DNA from: an uncultured Eubacteriales bacterium
GTDB lineage: Bacteria; Bacillota; Clostridia; Oscillospirales; Oscillospiraceae
Length of the DNA: 64,000 nucleotides
Direction: 5' to 3'
Assembly (NCBI GenBank): GCA_900545805.1
Contig: URAL01000002.1
Span: forward strand, 17,443-81,442
This document shows positions 26,775 to 35,330 of this stretch, one piece after another. The notes under the pieces are model-generated. The model worked only from the letters and a program-made list of their open reading frames with translations, was not told the origin of the DNA and did not search any database. How positions within the stretch are numbered: position 1 is the first letter of the stretch; each line of letters begins with the position of its first letter. Made by a program: the position numbers and the translations under genes.

Positions 26775-28730
26775 ATGGAAAAGAAAGACTACAGTCCTCT
26801 ATTTACACCGTTCAAAATAGGCAAGATGGAGATCAAAAACCGTCTCGTCCTTTCCCCGATGGGACATAACGCATCCCTTCCTTACGGCGCAAAGTCCGAC
26901 TGGGAGATCGACTACTTTGAAGAGCGTGCAAGAGGCGGCGTCGGCATGATAATCACCGGCTGCACTCCCCTTACCGAGAAGATCGCCCAGGGCTCTCACG
27001 AAGGCACACTTGACAGCGATATCCCCATCCCGGCATACACCGACCTTGTAGAGAGAGTCCACCGCTGGGGTGCAAAGATCTGTCTCCAGATGACTCCGGG
27101 CACCGGCCGCAACGGCTATCCCAATGAGTTCGGCGATAAGCTCGTATCCTCCTGCGAGCAGCCCACATTCTTCAGACCCGACGTTCTGACTCGCGCAATG
27201 ACCGTTGAGGAGATCAAAGAACTCCAGGAGACCTTCAAATATGCAGCAGGCGTTGCGCGTGACGCAGGCTTTGACGCTATAGAGATCCATGCTCACGCAG
27301 GCTATCTCATAGACCAGTTTATGTCCAAGGTCTTTAACCGCCGCACCGATGAGTACGGCGGTTCAGCGGAAAACCGCACCCGCTTTGCCCGCGAGATGGT
27401 TGAGGCTGTCCGCTCCGTCGTCGGACCGGATATGCCCATTCTGTTCCGCATCGCGCTTGACCACGGCTGGGAGGGCGGCCGTACTTTCGACGAGACAAAG
27501 GAGCTTGTCGAGTGGCTCCAGAAGTGCAGCATCGACGCATTCGACGTTGACGCAGGCTCCTACGAGCGCCTTGACTATATCTTTCCGCCGTCCTATCAGG
27601 GCCCTGCATGCATGTCGTACGTATGCGACTTTGCACGTGAGAATATCCACAAGCCTATCCTCAACGGCGGTACCCACGATCCCGATACCGCACTCGAACT
27701 CATTACCTCCGGCAAGGCCGACTTTGCCATCCTCGGTCGTGCACTTATTGCCGATCCCGATATCCCCAACAAGCTCATCTCCGGCCATCGTGAGGATGTA
27801 CGTCCCTGCCTGAGGTGCAATGAGGACTGCATCGGACGTATCTGGAATCGCCGCACCAAGATTTCCTGCTCCGTCAACACCCAGGTAGGAGAGGAAAAGG
27901 CGTTCAAGATCGAAAAGACCAACGATCCGAAGAATATCGTTGTCATCGGTGCAGGCCCGTCCGGCCTTGAGGCAGCTCGCGTTGCAGCCATCAAGGGACA
28001 CAAGGTCACCATATATGAAAAGGATGATCACATCGGCGGGACTGCCCGCGTTATCGCAACAGCTTCATTCAAAAACTACATCCGTGCGCTGTTCGAGTGG
28101 TACGGTGTACAGATGGAGAAGCTCGGTGTCGAGATAAAGCTTAACACTGAGATCAAAGCAGATGACCCTGTGCTCGAAGCGGCCGACTGGATATTTGTCA
28201 GCACCGGTACCGTTCCCGTATGTCCTCCTATCCCCGGCCTTGACGGCAAAAACGTGTTCAATATGTACGAAGTCCATAAGGATCACGGCCTTGTAAAGGG
28301 CAACAATATCGTTGTATGCGGAGGCGGCGAGTCCGGCTGTGACGGCGGTTATGAGCTGGCGCTCGACTATGGCAAGAAAGTCACCATCGTTGAGATGGGA
28401 GATATTATGGCAAAGGACGCAATGTTCATAAACCGCGACTGCATCTGCGCAAAGATGACCAAGCTCGGCGTTCGTCTGATGACAAAGACCAAGGTTCTCA
28501 GCGTTGACGCAAACGGCGTAAACGTTCAGAAAGAGGACGGCAGTACCGAGTATCTGCCTGCCGATACTGTTATCAATGCTCTCGGCATGAAGCCAAGAAC
28601 GGAGCTTGTCGAGCAGCTCAAGGCAAAGTACTACAATAAGACCATCGCCATGGGCGACAGCGTCAAGATGGGCAAGATCGGCACAGCCGTTCGCAGCGGC
28701 TTTTTTGCGGCAATGTCCATAGATCGCTGA
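26775..28730 (+). CDS. NADH:flavin oxidoreductase, Old Yellow Enzyme / 2,4-dienoyl-CoA reductase type
   Basis: 651 residues in the three-domain FadH/BaiCD layout. An FMN TIM barrel (about 1-340; LFTPFKIGKMEIKNRLVLSPMG) is followed by a 4Fe-4S site with C345, C348, C352 and C364, then by FAD (IGAGPSG, 391-396) and NAD(P) (VVCGGGESG) dinucleotide folds. Enzymes of this family reduce or form activated C=C bonds, for example in 2-enoates, bile acids and steroids. The substrate cannot be read from the sequence. The ATG at 26775 follows AAAGGAG. It is followed closely by two DUF3237 and two SDR genes and is likely the central redox enzyme of the unit. Confidence 0.93.
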   Translation: MEKKDYSPLFTPFKIGKMEIKNRLVLSPMGHNASLPYGAKSDWEIDYFEERARGGVGMIITGCTPLTEKIAQGSHEGTLDSDIPIPAYTDLVERVHRWGAKICLQMTPGTGRNGYPNEFGDKLVSSCEQPTFFRPDVLTRAMTVEEIKELQETFKYAAGVARDAGFDAIEIHAHAGYLIDQFMSKVFNRRTDEYGGSAENRTRFAREMVEAVRSVVGPDMPILFRIALDHGWEGGRTFDETKELVEWLQKCSIDAFDVDAGSYERLDYIFPPSYQGPACMSYVCDFARENIHKPILNGGTHDPDTALELITSGKADFAILGRALIADPDIPNKLISGHREDVRPCLRCNEDCIGRIWNRRTKISCSVNTQVGEEKAFKIEKTNDPKNIVVIGAGPSGLEAARVAAIKGHKVTIYEKDDHIGGTARVIATASFKNYIRALFEWYGVQMEKLGVEIKLNTEIKADDPVLEAADWIFVSTGTVPVCPPIPGLDGKNVFNMYEVHKDHGLVKGNNIVVCGGGESGCDGGYELALDYGKKVTIVEMGDIMAKDAMFINRDCICAKMTKLGVRLMTKTKVLSVDANGVNVQKEDGSTEYLPADTVINALGMKPRTELVEQLKAKYYNKTIAMGDSVKMGKIGTAVRSGFFAAMSIDR

Positions 28731-28796
28731 AAATTCTGATAATTGTCCATGCCGGATATCCGGCATGGACATATAAAAAGAAAGGAGCAAAACTTT

Positions 28797-29285
28797 ATGA
28801 GAGACCTCATTCCATATGAGTTGGAGTATCTTTTCTCCTATGCGGCAGACTGTGACCCCAACTTTGAAGTCTATGACCCGTCCATATTCGGCGGATTCCG
28901 ACTGACCGGATATATAGTCGGCGGCTGGGTCAAGGGCGATAAGATAAACGGTAAGCTCAAGCCGTTCGGCGGCGACTGGTGTCACGGCACACCCAACGGC
29001 ACTCAGAATGTAAATGTCCGCGCTACCATCGAAACCGATGACGGCGCAAAGATATACATGCCTTATCAGGGCAGAAACGATATTGGCGGCTACGAGGATG
29101 TTCTCAAATACAAGAAGTTCATTTTCCCCGAGCAGGTGCGCAATGCTATCCACTATCAGCTCGAGACCGACGATCCGCGCTACGAATGGCTCAACCATAC
29201 CTTCTGCATCGGCTTCGGTGTCGCTAAATTCTCCGATCCCGTTGTAGTCCGTTACGATGTGTACGCCGTACGCATTAAGAAGTGA
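28797..29285 (+). CDS. DUF3237 family protein, copy 1
   Basis: 162 residues from the ATG at 28797 behind AAAGGAG; an earlier in-frame ATG at 28743 falls in a GC-rich repeat and lacks a site. The pattern FGGFRLTGYIVGGWVKGDKI, GGDWCHGTPNG, ETDDGAKIYMPYQGR, DDPRYEWLNHTFCIGFG is the DUF3237 beta-barrel signature. The function of the family is unknown, but it is often found beside aromatic or alicyclic catabolic genes. A second, divergent member follows immediately, so the two may form a heteromer. It belongs to the cluster operon. Confidence 0.82.
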   Translation: MRDLIPYELEYLFSYAADCDPNFEVYDPSIFGGFRLTGYIVGGWVKGDKINGKLKPFGGDWCHGTPNGTQNVNVRATIETDDGAKIYMPYQGRNDIGGYEDVLKYKKFIFPEQVRNAIHYQLETDDPRYEWLNHTFCIGFGVAKFSDPVVVRYDVYAVRIKK

Positions 29286-29301
29286 GAAGGGAGAAGGAAC
29301 A

Positions 29302-29787
29302 ATGTCAAACGATTTGAATAAGACCCGTATAGACCATCTTTTTTCTACGGATATAGAGCTTGACAGTTGGGGCTTTTACCCTTCGGTCGGCGGCGGTGTG
29401 CGCGTGAACGCAACACCCAGGGGCGGCGAAGTGTTCAACAAAAGTGAAGTTATCGGCCGTGTTCTGCCCGGCGGCGAGGTTACCCAGCTTCTTCGCTATA
29501 ACGGGGTTTTCGAGCTTGACGGCCGCATAACGATAAAGCTCAACGACGGAAATCTCGTCTATGTGCCGTATACCGGCAGAGCCGACTTCTGCACCGTTGA
29601 CGAGATTAAAGAATTTGCCGCAGGAAATATAAGCAGGGGAGTAGATATCTATTTCGCAAGCCCTATTGAGTCTACCGACCCCAAGCTTGATAAGATGTTC
29701 ACCTTTGCTATCGGCCGCTTGGACGATGCAAAGCAGCCAAGGAAGCTCATGCTCGATATATACGAGTACGAGTGCCTGCCTCTGTGA
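29302..29787 (+). CDS. DUF3237-like protein, copy 2
   Basis: 161 residues, ATG at 29302 after GGGAGAAGG, 16 bases behind copy 1. It keeps the family order GGGVRVNATPRGG, IGRVLPGGEV, LNDGNLVYVPYTGRADF, ESTDPKLDKMFTFAIGRL but is clearly diverged, lacks the GGDW motif and has an extra N-terminal 30 residues. The pairing of two unlike DUF3237 genes suggests different roles or a mixed oligomer; this is inference. Confidence 0.7.
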   Translation: MSNDLNKTRIDHLFSTDIELDSWGFYPSVGGGVRVNATPRGGEVFNKSEVIGRVLPGGEVTQLLRYNGVFELDGRITIKLNDGNLVYVPYTGRADFCTVDEIKEFAAGNISRGVDIYFASPIESTDPKLDKMFTFAIGRLDDAKQPRKLMLDIYEYECLPL

Positions 29788-29806
29788 TAAATAAAGGAGA
29801 GTACAA

Positions 29807-30565
29807 ATGATGTTTGATCTTCACGGCAGAGTTGCCGTAGTAACGGGAGCATCCAGCGGCCTCGGCAGACAGTTCGCGCTTGCCCTGGCAGGGCAGGGAG
29901 CGGACATCGTTCTTCTCGCGCGCCGCATGGAAAAGCTCGAAGCCGTCGCACAGGAAATCAGGGCAAAGGGGGTTAAGTGCCTGCCCGTAAAGTGCGATGT
30001 CTGTGATCTTGACGATATAAAGGCAGCGGTCAAGGCAACCATAGACGAGTTCGGTAAGGTTGACATTCTCGTCAATAACGCTGGCGGTGGCCCGTTCTAT
30101 CCAATAACCGAAACTCCGGACGATTTCTGGCAGCACGGCTTGGACCTTGAGCTTACAGGTGTGTTCCGCTGCATCCGCGAGTTCGGAAAGGAAATGATAA
30201 AAGCCGGCTACGGCCGAATCATAAACAACGCGTCTCTGTTCGGCCGTATCGGCACGGGAGAGATCGCGATATCCAACTACTGCGCGGTCAAGGGCGGCGT
30301 TGTGAACCTAACTCGCGAGGTCGCCTGCGAGCTGTGCAAGCACGGCATAACCTGCAACTGTGTCTGTCCCGGCTTTTTCCCGTCCGAGTCGAACAGCCCC
30401 GAGGCAATGGAGATGCTCGGCCCGTGGATCAACTCCCGCGTGCCCATGGGCAGAGCCGGCGTTGACGGCGAGCTTGACAGCACCATAATTTATCTTGCAG
30501 CAGACGAATCGTCCTATGTAAACGGTGCGATAGTCTCCTGCGACGGCGGATGGACCTGCTGCTGA
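29807..30565 (+). CDS. Short-chain dehydrogenase/reductase, copy 1
   Basis: 252 residues, classical SDR. The cofactor motif is TGASSGLG (13-20), with NNAG (90-93) and a catalytic S143, Y158, K162 set (YCAVK). R39-R40 after the second strand favour NADP(H), an inference from the usual rule. SDRs of this size interconvert hydroxyl and keto groups. The ATG at 29807 (or 29810) follows AAAGGAG, 20 bases after the DUF3237 gene, so it is within the operon. Confidence 0.92.
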   Translation: MMFDLHGRVAVVTGASSGLGRQFALALAGQGADIVLLARRMEKLEAVAQEIRAKGVKCLPVKCDVCDLDDIKAAVKATIDEFGKVDILVNNAGGGPFYPITETPDDFWQHGLDLELTGVFRCIREFGKEMIKAGYGRIINNASLFGRIGTGEIAISNYCAVKGGVVNLTREVACELCKHGITCNCVCPGFFPSESNSPEAMEMLGPWINSRVPMGRAGVDGELDSTIIYLAADESSYVNGAIVSCDGGWTCC

Positions 30566-30610
30566 AAAATAACAAGCAACATAAACGGTATTAAATAGAA
30601 AGGAACAATT

Positions 30611-31408
30611 ATGGATCTCAAACTTAAGGATAAAGTCGTTCTTATTAACGGCGCAACCGGCGGCATAGGCAGAGCGGTGTGCTTTGCGCTTAAAGCTGAA
30701 GGTGCAAAGATCGCACTTTCAGGCCGTGATGCGGACAAAGTAAAGCAGCTCGCAGAAGAACTGGATCTCGGTCCTGACAGACTGTGGACAAACGTTGCCG
30801 ACGTAACGAATGAAGCGCAGGTCAAGGCATTTGTCGACGGCGCGGTCGCACACTTCGGCCACATCGACTCCGTTTTACCGAACGCGGGCTACGAAGGCAA
30901 GTGGGAGTTCAACAATCAAATGAGCAAGGAAAACTTTGATAAGGTTTTCGGAATCAATGTTCTCGGCGTTATGTACATGCTCAAGTACGGCGGCGACGTT
31001 CTTGCACAGCAGGGCCACGGCTCGATCGTTATCACCTCATCCATCGGCGGCGTTGTCGGCAGCCCAGGAATGGCTATTTACTGCGCATCCAAACACGCGG
31101 TTCAGGGACTTATGAAGTCCGCGGCAAGGGAACTCGGCCCCAAGGGCGTCAATGTCAACAGCGTTAACCCCGACGGTGTCGACACCGGAATGCTTGCGCG
31201 CATCGGCGAAAACGCGCTCGGTGACGGCATGAGTGCCAAGGAAAGATACGCAGCCCTCGTTTCCGGCACATACGATAAGCGCGCCGCAACTCCCGAAGAG
31301 GTCGCGTACCTCATCCTTTACTACGCATCGCCCTGGGCATCGCACATATTCGGCACCAAGACTGTTATCGACGGCGCAAACGGCGACGGCGAAACTGTAA
31401 GACCGTAA
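30611..31408 (+). CDS. Short-chain dehydrogenase/reductase, copy 2
   Basis: 265 residues. Cofactor motif NGATGGIG (13-20), PNAG in place of NNAG (90-93), catalytic S144, Y157, K161 (YCASK). D40 after the second strand could favour NAD(H) in contrast to the Arg pair of copy 1; this is inference. The two SDRs are far apart in sequence and probably act on different carbons or in different directions. ATG at 30611 after GAAAGG; last gene of the first cluster operon, followed by a 408-base gap. Confidence 0.92.
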   Translation: MDLKLKDKVVLINGATGGIGRAVCFALKAEGAKIALSGRDADKVKQLAEELDLGPDRLWTNVADVTNEAQVKAFVDGAVAHFGHIDSVLPNAGYEGKWEFNNQMSKENFDKVFGINVLGVMYMLKYGGDVLAQQGHGSIVITSSIGGVVGSPGMAIYCASKHAVQGLMKSAARELGPKGVNVNSVNPDGVDTGMLARIGENALGDGMSAKERYAALVSGTYDKRAATPEEVAYLILYYASPWASHIFGTKTVIDGANGDGETVRP

Positions 31409-31603
31409 CAGGCTCAACTCCCGAGCCGACCGCAAATTTTCTTCCCCTTCCTTACCGTATCAGTCGACGCGGCCGCAGCTTCCTTATGTCCTCCCCCTAT
31501 ACTGTTTTAATAAAGCGACAGCTTACCGTTGCGGTCGGCTCCTTAAAATAATAAATGACGTTTATTTCTAATTGCCGCGCCTGACTGATAATTCTTAAAA
31601 AAT

Positions 31604-31635
31604 ATGACCGCTCAGAAATGAGCGGTTATGTTTTT
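31604..31635 (+). terminator. Terminator of the SDR operon
   Basis: Stem ATGACCGCTCA / TGAGCGGTTAT with a GAAA loop, then TTTTT one base later. Confidence 0.75.
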
Positions 31636-31729
31636 ATATAAGTGTTTTACATAGGTTACATATCTTGTTGTTAATGTGCACAAAAATTTAGATCAATAGT
31701 GTACAACATGTCGAAAATGTACAAATAAA

Positions 31730-31758
31730 TTGAAGTTTTATGCTGCAAGTGATAATAT
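31730..31758 (+). promoter_or_regulatory. Promoter of dehydratase-like module A
   Basis: TTGAAG (31730-31735), 17 bases, TAATAT (31753-31758). The spacer contains TTATGCTG and resembles the module B promoter. Confidence 0.75.
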
Positions 31759-31816
31759 AATAACATACAGACTGCGAAGGGAATTATAATGCAGTCAAAC
31801 GAAACGGGGGAACACA

Positions 31817-33013
31817 ATGAGAGACCTGAAGCATCTAATCTATTTTGAAGGCCTCCTGCAGGAGGCCAACAACGCGCTTGTAAAACAGGCGTGCTCGGAG
31901 GGCAAGCTGGCGCTTGCCTACAACTGCTCTTACATACCCGAACCGCTGCTCGACGTTGAGGGCTGCTTCGGCGTAAGACTGCGTGCACCGGGCTGCGTAA
32001 ACCCGGACCTTGCGACCTATTACATGACAAACCGCTCATGCCCTTATTCCAAGAGCATACTCGAGCGAGCATTTGAAGGCGGATACAATTTCATATCAGC
32101 TCTCATAGGTCAGGAATGCTGCACAACGATGAACCGCATGGAGCAGTATTTTGAGTACTGCAAGCTTATTCCCAACGAAAAATTCTTTACCGCATGCATA
32201 GACATGCCGATAAAGAAGGGCGACTGGTACGCGGGCTACTTCCGCCGCCAGATTGAAAAGAAGATCATCACTCCTATGCAGGAGACCTACGGCGTAGACT
32301 ACTCCGAGGATAAGCTCATGGACGCTATCGAGCGCCATAACGAGATCTGCCGCCTCATAACCGAGATAGGCAGCTATCGCAAGCTCGATAACCCGACCAT
32401 CACAGGCTATGAGTTCCATATCATCCAGCTCGTGACGCTTGCCTGCCCGAAGTACCTCATCGTCGATAAGCTGCGCGAGACAGCCGAGGAGCTCAAGACC
32501 CGCGAGCCGGACGATAAGCCAGACTACAGGGCAAAGGTCATGCTCGTAGGCTCCGAGATCGACGATCCGGAGTTTACAAAGCTCGTCGAGATGTGCGGCG
32601 CACGCGTCGTCGCCGACCGCTACTGCTTCGGTTCGCTGCCCGGCAGGGAGGAGATAGTCGTCGAGCCCGGACAGAATCCGCTCGATGCGCTGGCGGAGCA
32701 CTATATGAAGATAAACGAGTGCCCCCGCGCCATGGGTACGGAGAATATCCTTGCCCGCAAGCAGTATCTGTACGATATTGCAAAAGAGTATAAGGCCGAC
32801 GGCATAATCCTTCAGAATATGAAGTTCTGCGAATACTGGGGCTACGAGCGCGCCATCGCCGCAAAGTGGCTTGCCGAGGGACTGAACGTCCCGTCGGCGA
32901 TACCCACCTGTCAGATAGAGCGCGACTACGCAAACGCAGCTACCGGTCAGCTCCGCACGAGATTCCAGGCATTCGTAGAATCGCTTGAGATCAAGAAGCT
33001 TCAGGCTAATTGA
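31817..33013 (+). CDS. 2-hydroxyacyl-CoA dehydratase / benzoyl-CoA reductase family, small subunit (module A)
   Basis: 398 residues, the size of HgdB/BcrC-type subunits. Family landmarks are the cysteines C75, C101/C102 and C270 (ADRYCFGSLPG), which correspond to the three cluster-ligand positions, and KFCEYWGYE (C338), matching the KFCDPW motif. These proteins hold one [4Fe-4S] cluster and accept single low-potential electrons to dehydrate 2-hydroxyacyl-CoA or reduce aromatic thioesters. It is closely related to the gene at 36548, and C75, C102 and the DR[YF]CFGSLPG motif are kept in both. ATG at 31817 after GGGGGAA. The true substrate is unknown, and no activator ATPase is nearby. Confidence 0.87.
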   Translation: MRDLKHLIYFEGLLQEANNALVKQACSEGKLALAYNCSYIPEPLLDVEGCFGVRLRAPGCVNPDLATYYMTNRSCPYSKSILERAFEGGYNFISALIGQECCTTMNRMEQYFEYCKLIPNEKFFTACIDMPIKKGDWYAGYFRRQIEKKIITPMQETYGVDYSEDKLMDAIERHNEICRLITEIGSYRKLDNPTITGYEFHIIQLVTLACPKYLIVDKLRETAEELKTREPDDKPDYRAKVMLVGSEIDDPEFTKLVEMCGARVVADRYCFGSLPGREEIVVEPGQNPLDALAEHYMKINECPRAMGTENILARKQYLYDIAKEYKADGIILQNMKFCEYWGYERAIAAKWLAEGLNVPSAIPTCQIERDYANAATGQLRTRFQAFVESLEIKKLQAN

Positions 33014-33027
33014 GGAGGGGAACAGCT

Positions 33028-34638
33028 ATGTGGAAAAGAAAAATAAGCATCAAAGAGCAGTACGGCACCCTTGAGCACTTCCTCAAAGGCGACGAGCCCT
33101 GCCATTACATTGGCCAGAGATATATTGAGGGCACGAACTTCTATGCCCGCCGCGAGTGGCGCGGAGTCAAGGACACGGCGTTTGCATTTTACAAATGGCT
33201 GTGCACATGGGTCAAGATGGCGATATTCGTCATGCACGACCCCATACGCATCGCAAAGGCGTTTTGGAAATACCGCTGGCTGTCGGCATATCTTGCCGCT
33301 CCCATGATGGTCGATAAGTGGATCGAGGGAGACCGAGGCGAGGCGCTCAGAGCAGACCTGTATGCGCTCGACTGCATGATCTCCGACTCGACCGACACCC
33401 TGTGGAAGAGCCTGCGAGCCGACCGCAGGCTCGGCGAGACCAAGTGGTCTGACATTACCGTTGCGTTTGACTACACTCTGCCCAAGCACATAATCTTCGG
33501 CTTCCCCGGCTATTATGCGATAAACATGCAGCAGCACGCGGCGTTCATGCTTCCGCTCATGCGCAAGCAGCTCGGCTGCTACTATGTCGATCAGGCCGTT
33601 GCCTGCGGCATACCCGGCGATATGTGCACGCTGCCTCTTGTTGAGGTCGGTGTCGCCGTCGAAAACGAGTATCCCGATATCGGCAACTGCTGGCTGACGA
33701 CGAACAACCCCTGCGACGCGAACATGATGGATAACACCGCGATGTGGCGCGCCCTGTCCGACGACGGCAAGAAGGCCGTGCATCCGTTCACCACGCCTCT
33801 TATGTACGACGATCCCACGACCAAGGAGCTCGGCGTTCACGAGGTATATTCTGCGATAGAGTTTCTCGAGCAGCAGTTCGGCGTTCCGTTTAACTGGGAT
33901 ACCTTCATCGAGCATATCGAGGACACCAACGAATTTAACCGCGGCTCATTAAACCGCTGGGATATCTACGCGAAGAGCGATAACGGCGCGCTCAACTCCG
34001 TCGTTCAGGGCCTGTTCCGCATCTACTTCTATCAGCAGGGCGGCACAAAGTACTTCAAGAAGGCCAATAAGAAGATAAACAAGGTCTTTGAAAAGTGCGT
34101 GCGCAAGAACATCCACCCGTTCCCGCTCGCGCGTCACCGCGCACTGGCATGGTCCTGCGGCTCGACCTACTATGCCCACGGCGTGCAGTGGCTGTATAAC
34201 TGCTGGGGCATCATGACCGTTATAAATATGGACTCGCTCACGGGCCACAACATCGTTGACACCACTGACCGCGAGACCATGATGAGCGACATTGCCGACT
34301 GGCACGCGAGAACACCCATGCGCACCCACACCGTAGGCGGCAACCGCCACCTCATGCAGATGTGGGAGACCGCGGAGAAGTTCAACTGCGACACCATTAT
34401 CATGTACGACGATATCGGCTGCAAGGGTATGGCCGGCGCTCAGGGTCTGCTCGAGGAGGAGTTCCACAAGCACCGCGACAGATTCAATATCATCTGGATG
34501 CCGCACTCCCTCATGGACTGCCGCATCGTTCCCACGAACGAGGCGCGCAAGACCGTCAACCAGTATATGCAGAGCGTTATGCATGAAGAGCCCATTGACC
34601 CGACCCTCGTCGACTTCGACGATGAGATGGGCTGGTAA
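33028..34638 (+). CDS. 2-hydroxyacyl-CoA dehydratase / benzoyl-CoA reductase family, large subunit (module A)
   Basis: 536 residues from the ATG at 33028 (GAGGAGGGG upstream), longer than HgdA (about 480). The C-terminal part holds the family cysteines C200 (GIPGDMC), C229 (NNPCD) and C465 (DDIGCKG), and ends with the family pattern DCRIVPTNEARKTVNQYM. The first ~150 residues are an extension rich in Trp, Tyr and Arg (REWRGVKDTAFAFYKWLCTWVKM), possibly amphipathic and membrane-touching. It pairs with the preceding gene as the second half of an alpha/beta enzyme. The extension and the tiny membrane protein that follows suggest a membrane-associated complex; that is inference. Confidence 0.85.
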   Translation: MWKRKISIKEQYGTLEHFLKGDEPCHYIGQRYIEGTNFYARREWRGVKDTAFAFYKWLCTWVKMAIFVMHDPIRIAKAFWKYRWLSAYLAAPMMVDKWIEGDRGEALRADLYALDCMISDSTDTLWKSLRADRRLGETKWSDITVAFDYTLPKHIIFGFPGYYAINMQQHAAFMLPLMRKQLGCYYVDQAVACGIPGDMCTLPLVEVGVAVENEYPDIGNCWLTTNNPCDANMMDNTAMWRALSDDGKKAVHPFTTPLMYDDPTTKELGVHEVYSAIEFLEQQFGVPFNWDTFIEHIEDTNEFNRGSLNRWDIYAKSDNGALNSVVQGLFRIYFYQQGGTKYFKKANKKINKVFEKCVRKNIHPFPLARHRALAWSCGSTYYAHGVQWLYNCWGIMTVINMDSLTGHNIVDTTDRETMMSDIADWHARTPMRTHTVGGNRHLMQMWETAEKFNCDTIIMYDDIGCKGMAGAQGLLEEEFHKHRDRFNIIWMPHSLMDCRIVPTNEARKTVNQYMQSVMHEEPIDPTLVDFDDEMGW

Positions 34639-34653
34639 GAAAGGAGAAGCAGC

Positions 34654-34812
34654 ATGAAGGTTTTGGCTAAAATTATGGGCATGGGCAGCCTTACGCTCGC
34701 CGTGCTCTTTGCGGTATACTACTTCAATCTCGATATGCGCCTTATGCGCAGCGTCATCGTGCCCTTCCTCGATAAGCATTATGACAGCGTTAAGCGCGAG
34801 CATCTGATCTGA
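34654..34812 (+). CDS. Tiny single-span membrane protein of module A
   Basis: 52 residues, start ATG at 34654 behind AAAGGAG, 15 bases after the large subunit. A hydrophobic segment (about 7-25) ends in FAVYYFNLDM (19-28), and the basic tail carries KHYDSVKREH. The protein at 39339 has the same place in module B and the matching FAIYFFNLDM. Conservation in size, order and motif between two diverged modules supports a real coding gene with a role in the complex, such as a membrane anchor. I know no named family for it. Confidence 0.75.
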   Translation: MKVLAKIMGMGSLTLAVLFAVYYFNLDMRLMRSVIVPFLDKHYDSVKREHLI

Positions 34813-34824
34813 GGAGGCAAAACG

Positions 34825-35097
34825 ATGAGCTATACAAATCACAATATCCTCCCGAGAGCCCTATCCTATGAGGAGAAGGAAAATCGCAAAAAGGGCATTT
34901 ACGACAGCTTCGCAAACTACCTTGTCTACTGCCCGAAGTGCAAGTACGTCGTAAAGACGAATATGTACATCCAGCGCGCCGAAGCTTATATCGACGAGCT
35001 GCACGAGAGAAGAACGGTCTGCCCCAGGTGCGGCGATAACGAGTGGACGCTCGGCTATCCCCTCGGAACGCTCACGGGCTTCGTAAAATTCTCATAA
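34825..35097 (+). CDS. Small zinc-ribbon protein of module A
   Basis: 90 residues, ATG at 34825 after GAGGAGG. Two CxxC knuckles (CPKC and CPRC, about residues 36-39 and 66-69) separated by about 26 residues form a likely zinc or iron site like a rubredoxin or ribbon fold. It is not repeated in module B. It could be an electron-transfer or assembly factor, but the spacing fits a structural zinc ribbon just as well. Confidence 0.7.
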   Translation: MSYTNHNILPRALSYEEKENRKKGIYDSFANYLVYCPKCKYVVKTNMYIQRAEAYIDELHERRTVCPRCGDNEWTLGYPLGTLTGFVKFS

Positions 35098-35106
35098 ATC
35101 ATCCTA

Positions 35107-35139
35107 TCCCCCGATATCATATGGATATCGGGGGATTTT
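35107..35139 (+). terminator. Terminator of module A
   Basis: Stem TCCCCCGATATC / GATATCGGGGGA with an ATATG loop. It is nearly identical to the terminator at 36259-36291. Confidence 0.8.
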
Positions 35140-35201
35140 GGCAATAGTACACATATTGACATGCTTGAATTTATATATATGGCAGAAATATGACATTTGA
35201 G

Positions 35202-35230
35202 TTGAATGGTGGAAAATGATGTGATACTAT
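35202..35230 (+). promoter_or_regulatory. Promoter of the lipoprotein gene
   Basis: TTGAAT (35202-35207), 17 bases, TACTAT (35225-35230). Confidence 0.55.
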
Positions 35231-35330
35231 GAGATCACAAGAAGATACGCTCGCAGCTTACGAGCCGGAGAGAACGGGAGGTGAGGGGATTTATACCGGC
35301 CACGGACGACATAGATCGGAGGAAACAAAA

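Larger units (their letters stand above)
31409..31816. promoter_or_regulatory. Regulatory gap between the SDR operon and dehydratase-like module A
   Basis: No gene is seen in these 408 bases. A 13-base perfect inverted repeat, GAGCCGACCGCAA (31423-31435) and its complement (31529-31541), brackets a ~93-base loop. A terminator lies at 31604-31635 and a promoter at 31730-31758. Confidence 0.6.

Noticed and set aside
25669..26775. Minus-strand frame of 368 codons
   Set aside because: It is a shadow of the MFS transporter gene; the translated product is low-complexity and charged with no recognisable domain.
34825..35097. Rubredoxin-type electron carrier
   Set aside because: The two CxxC knuckles fit a rubredoxin count, but the conserved CPxCG...CPxCG loops and aromatic core are incomplete, so only a zinc ribbon is claimed.
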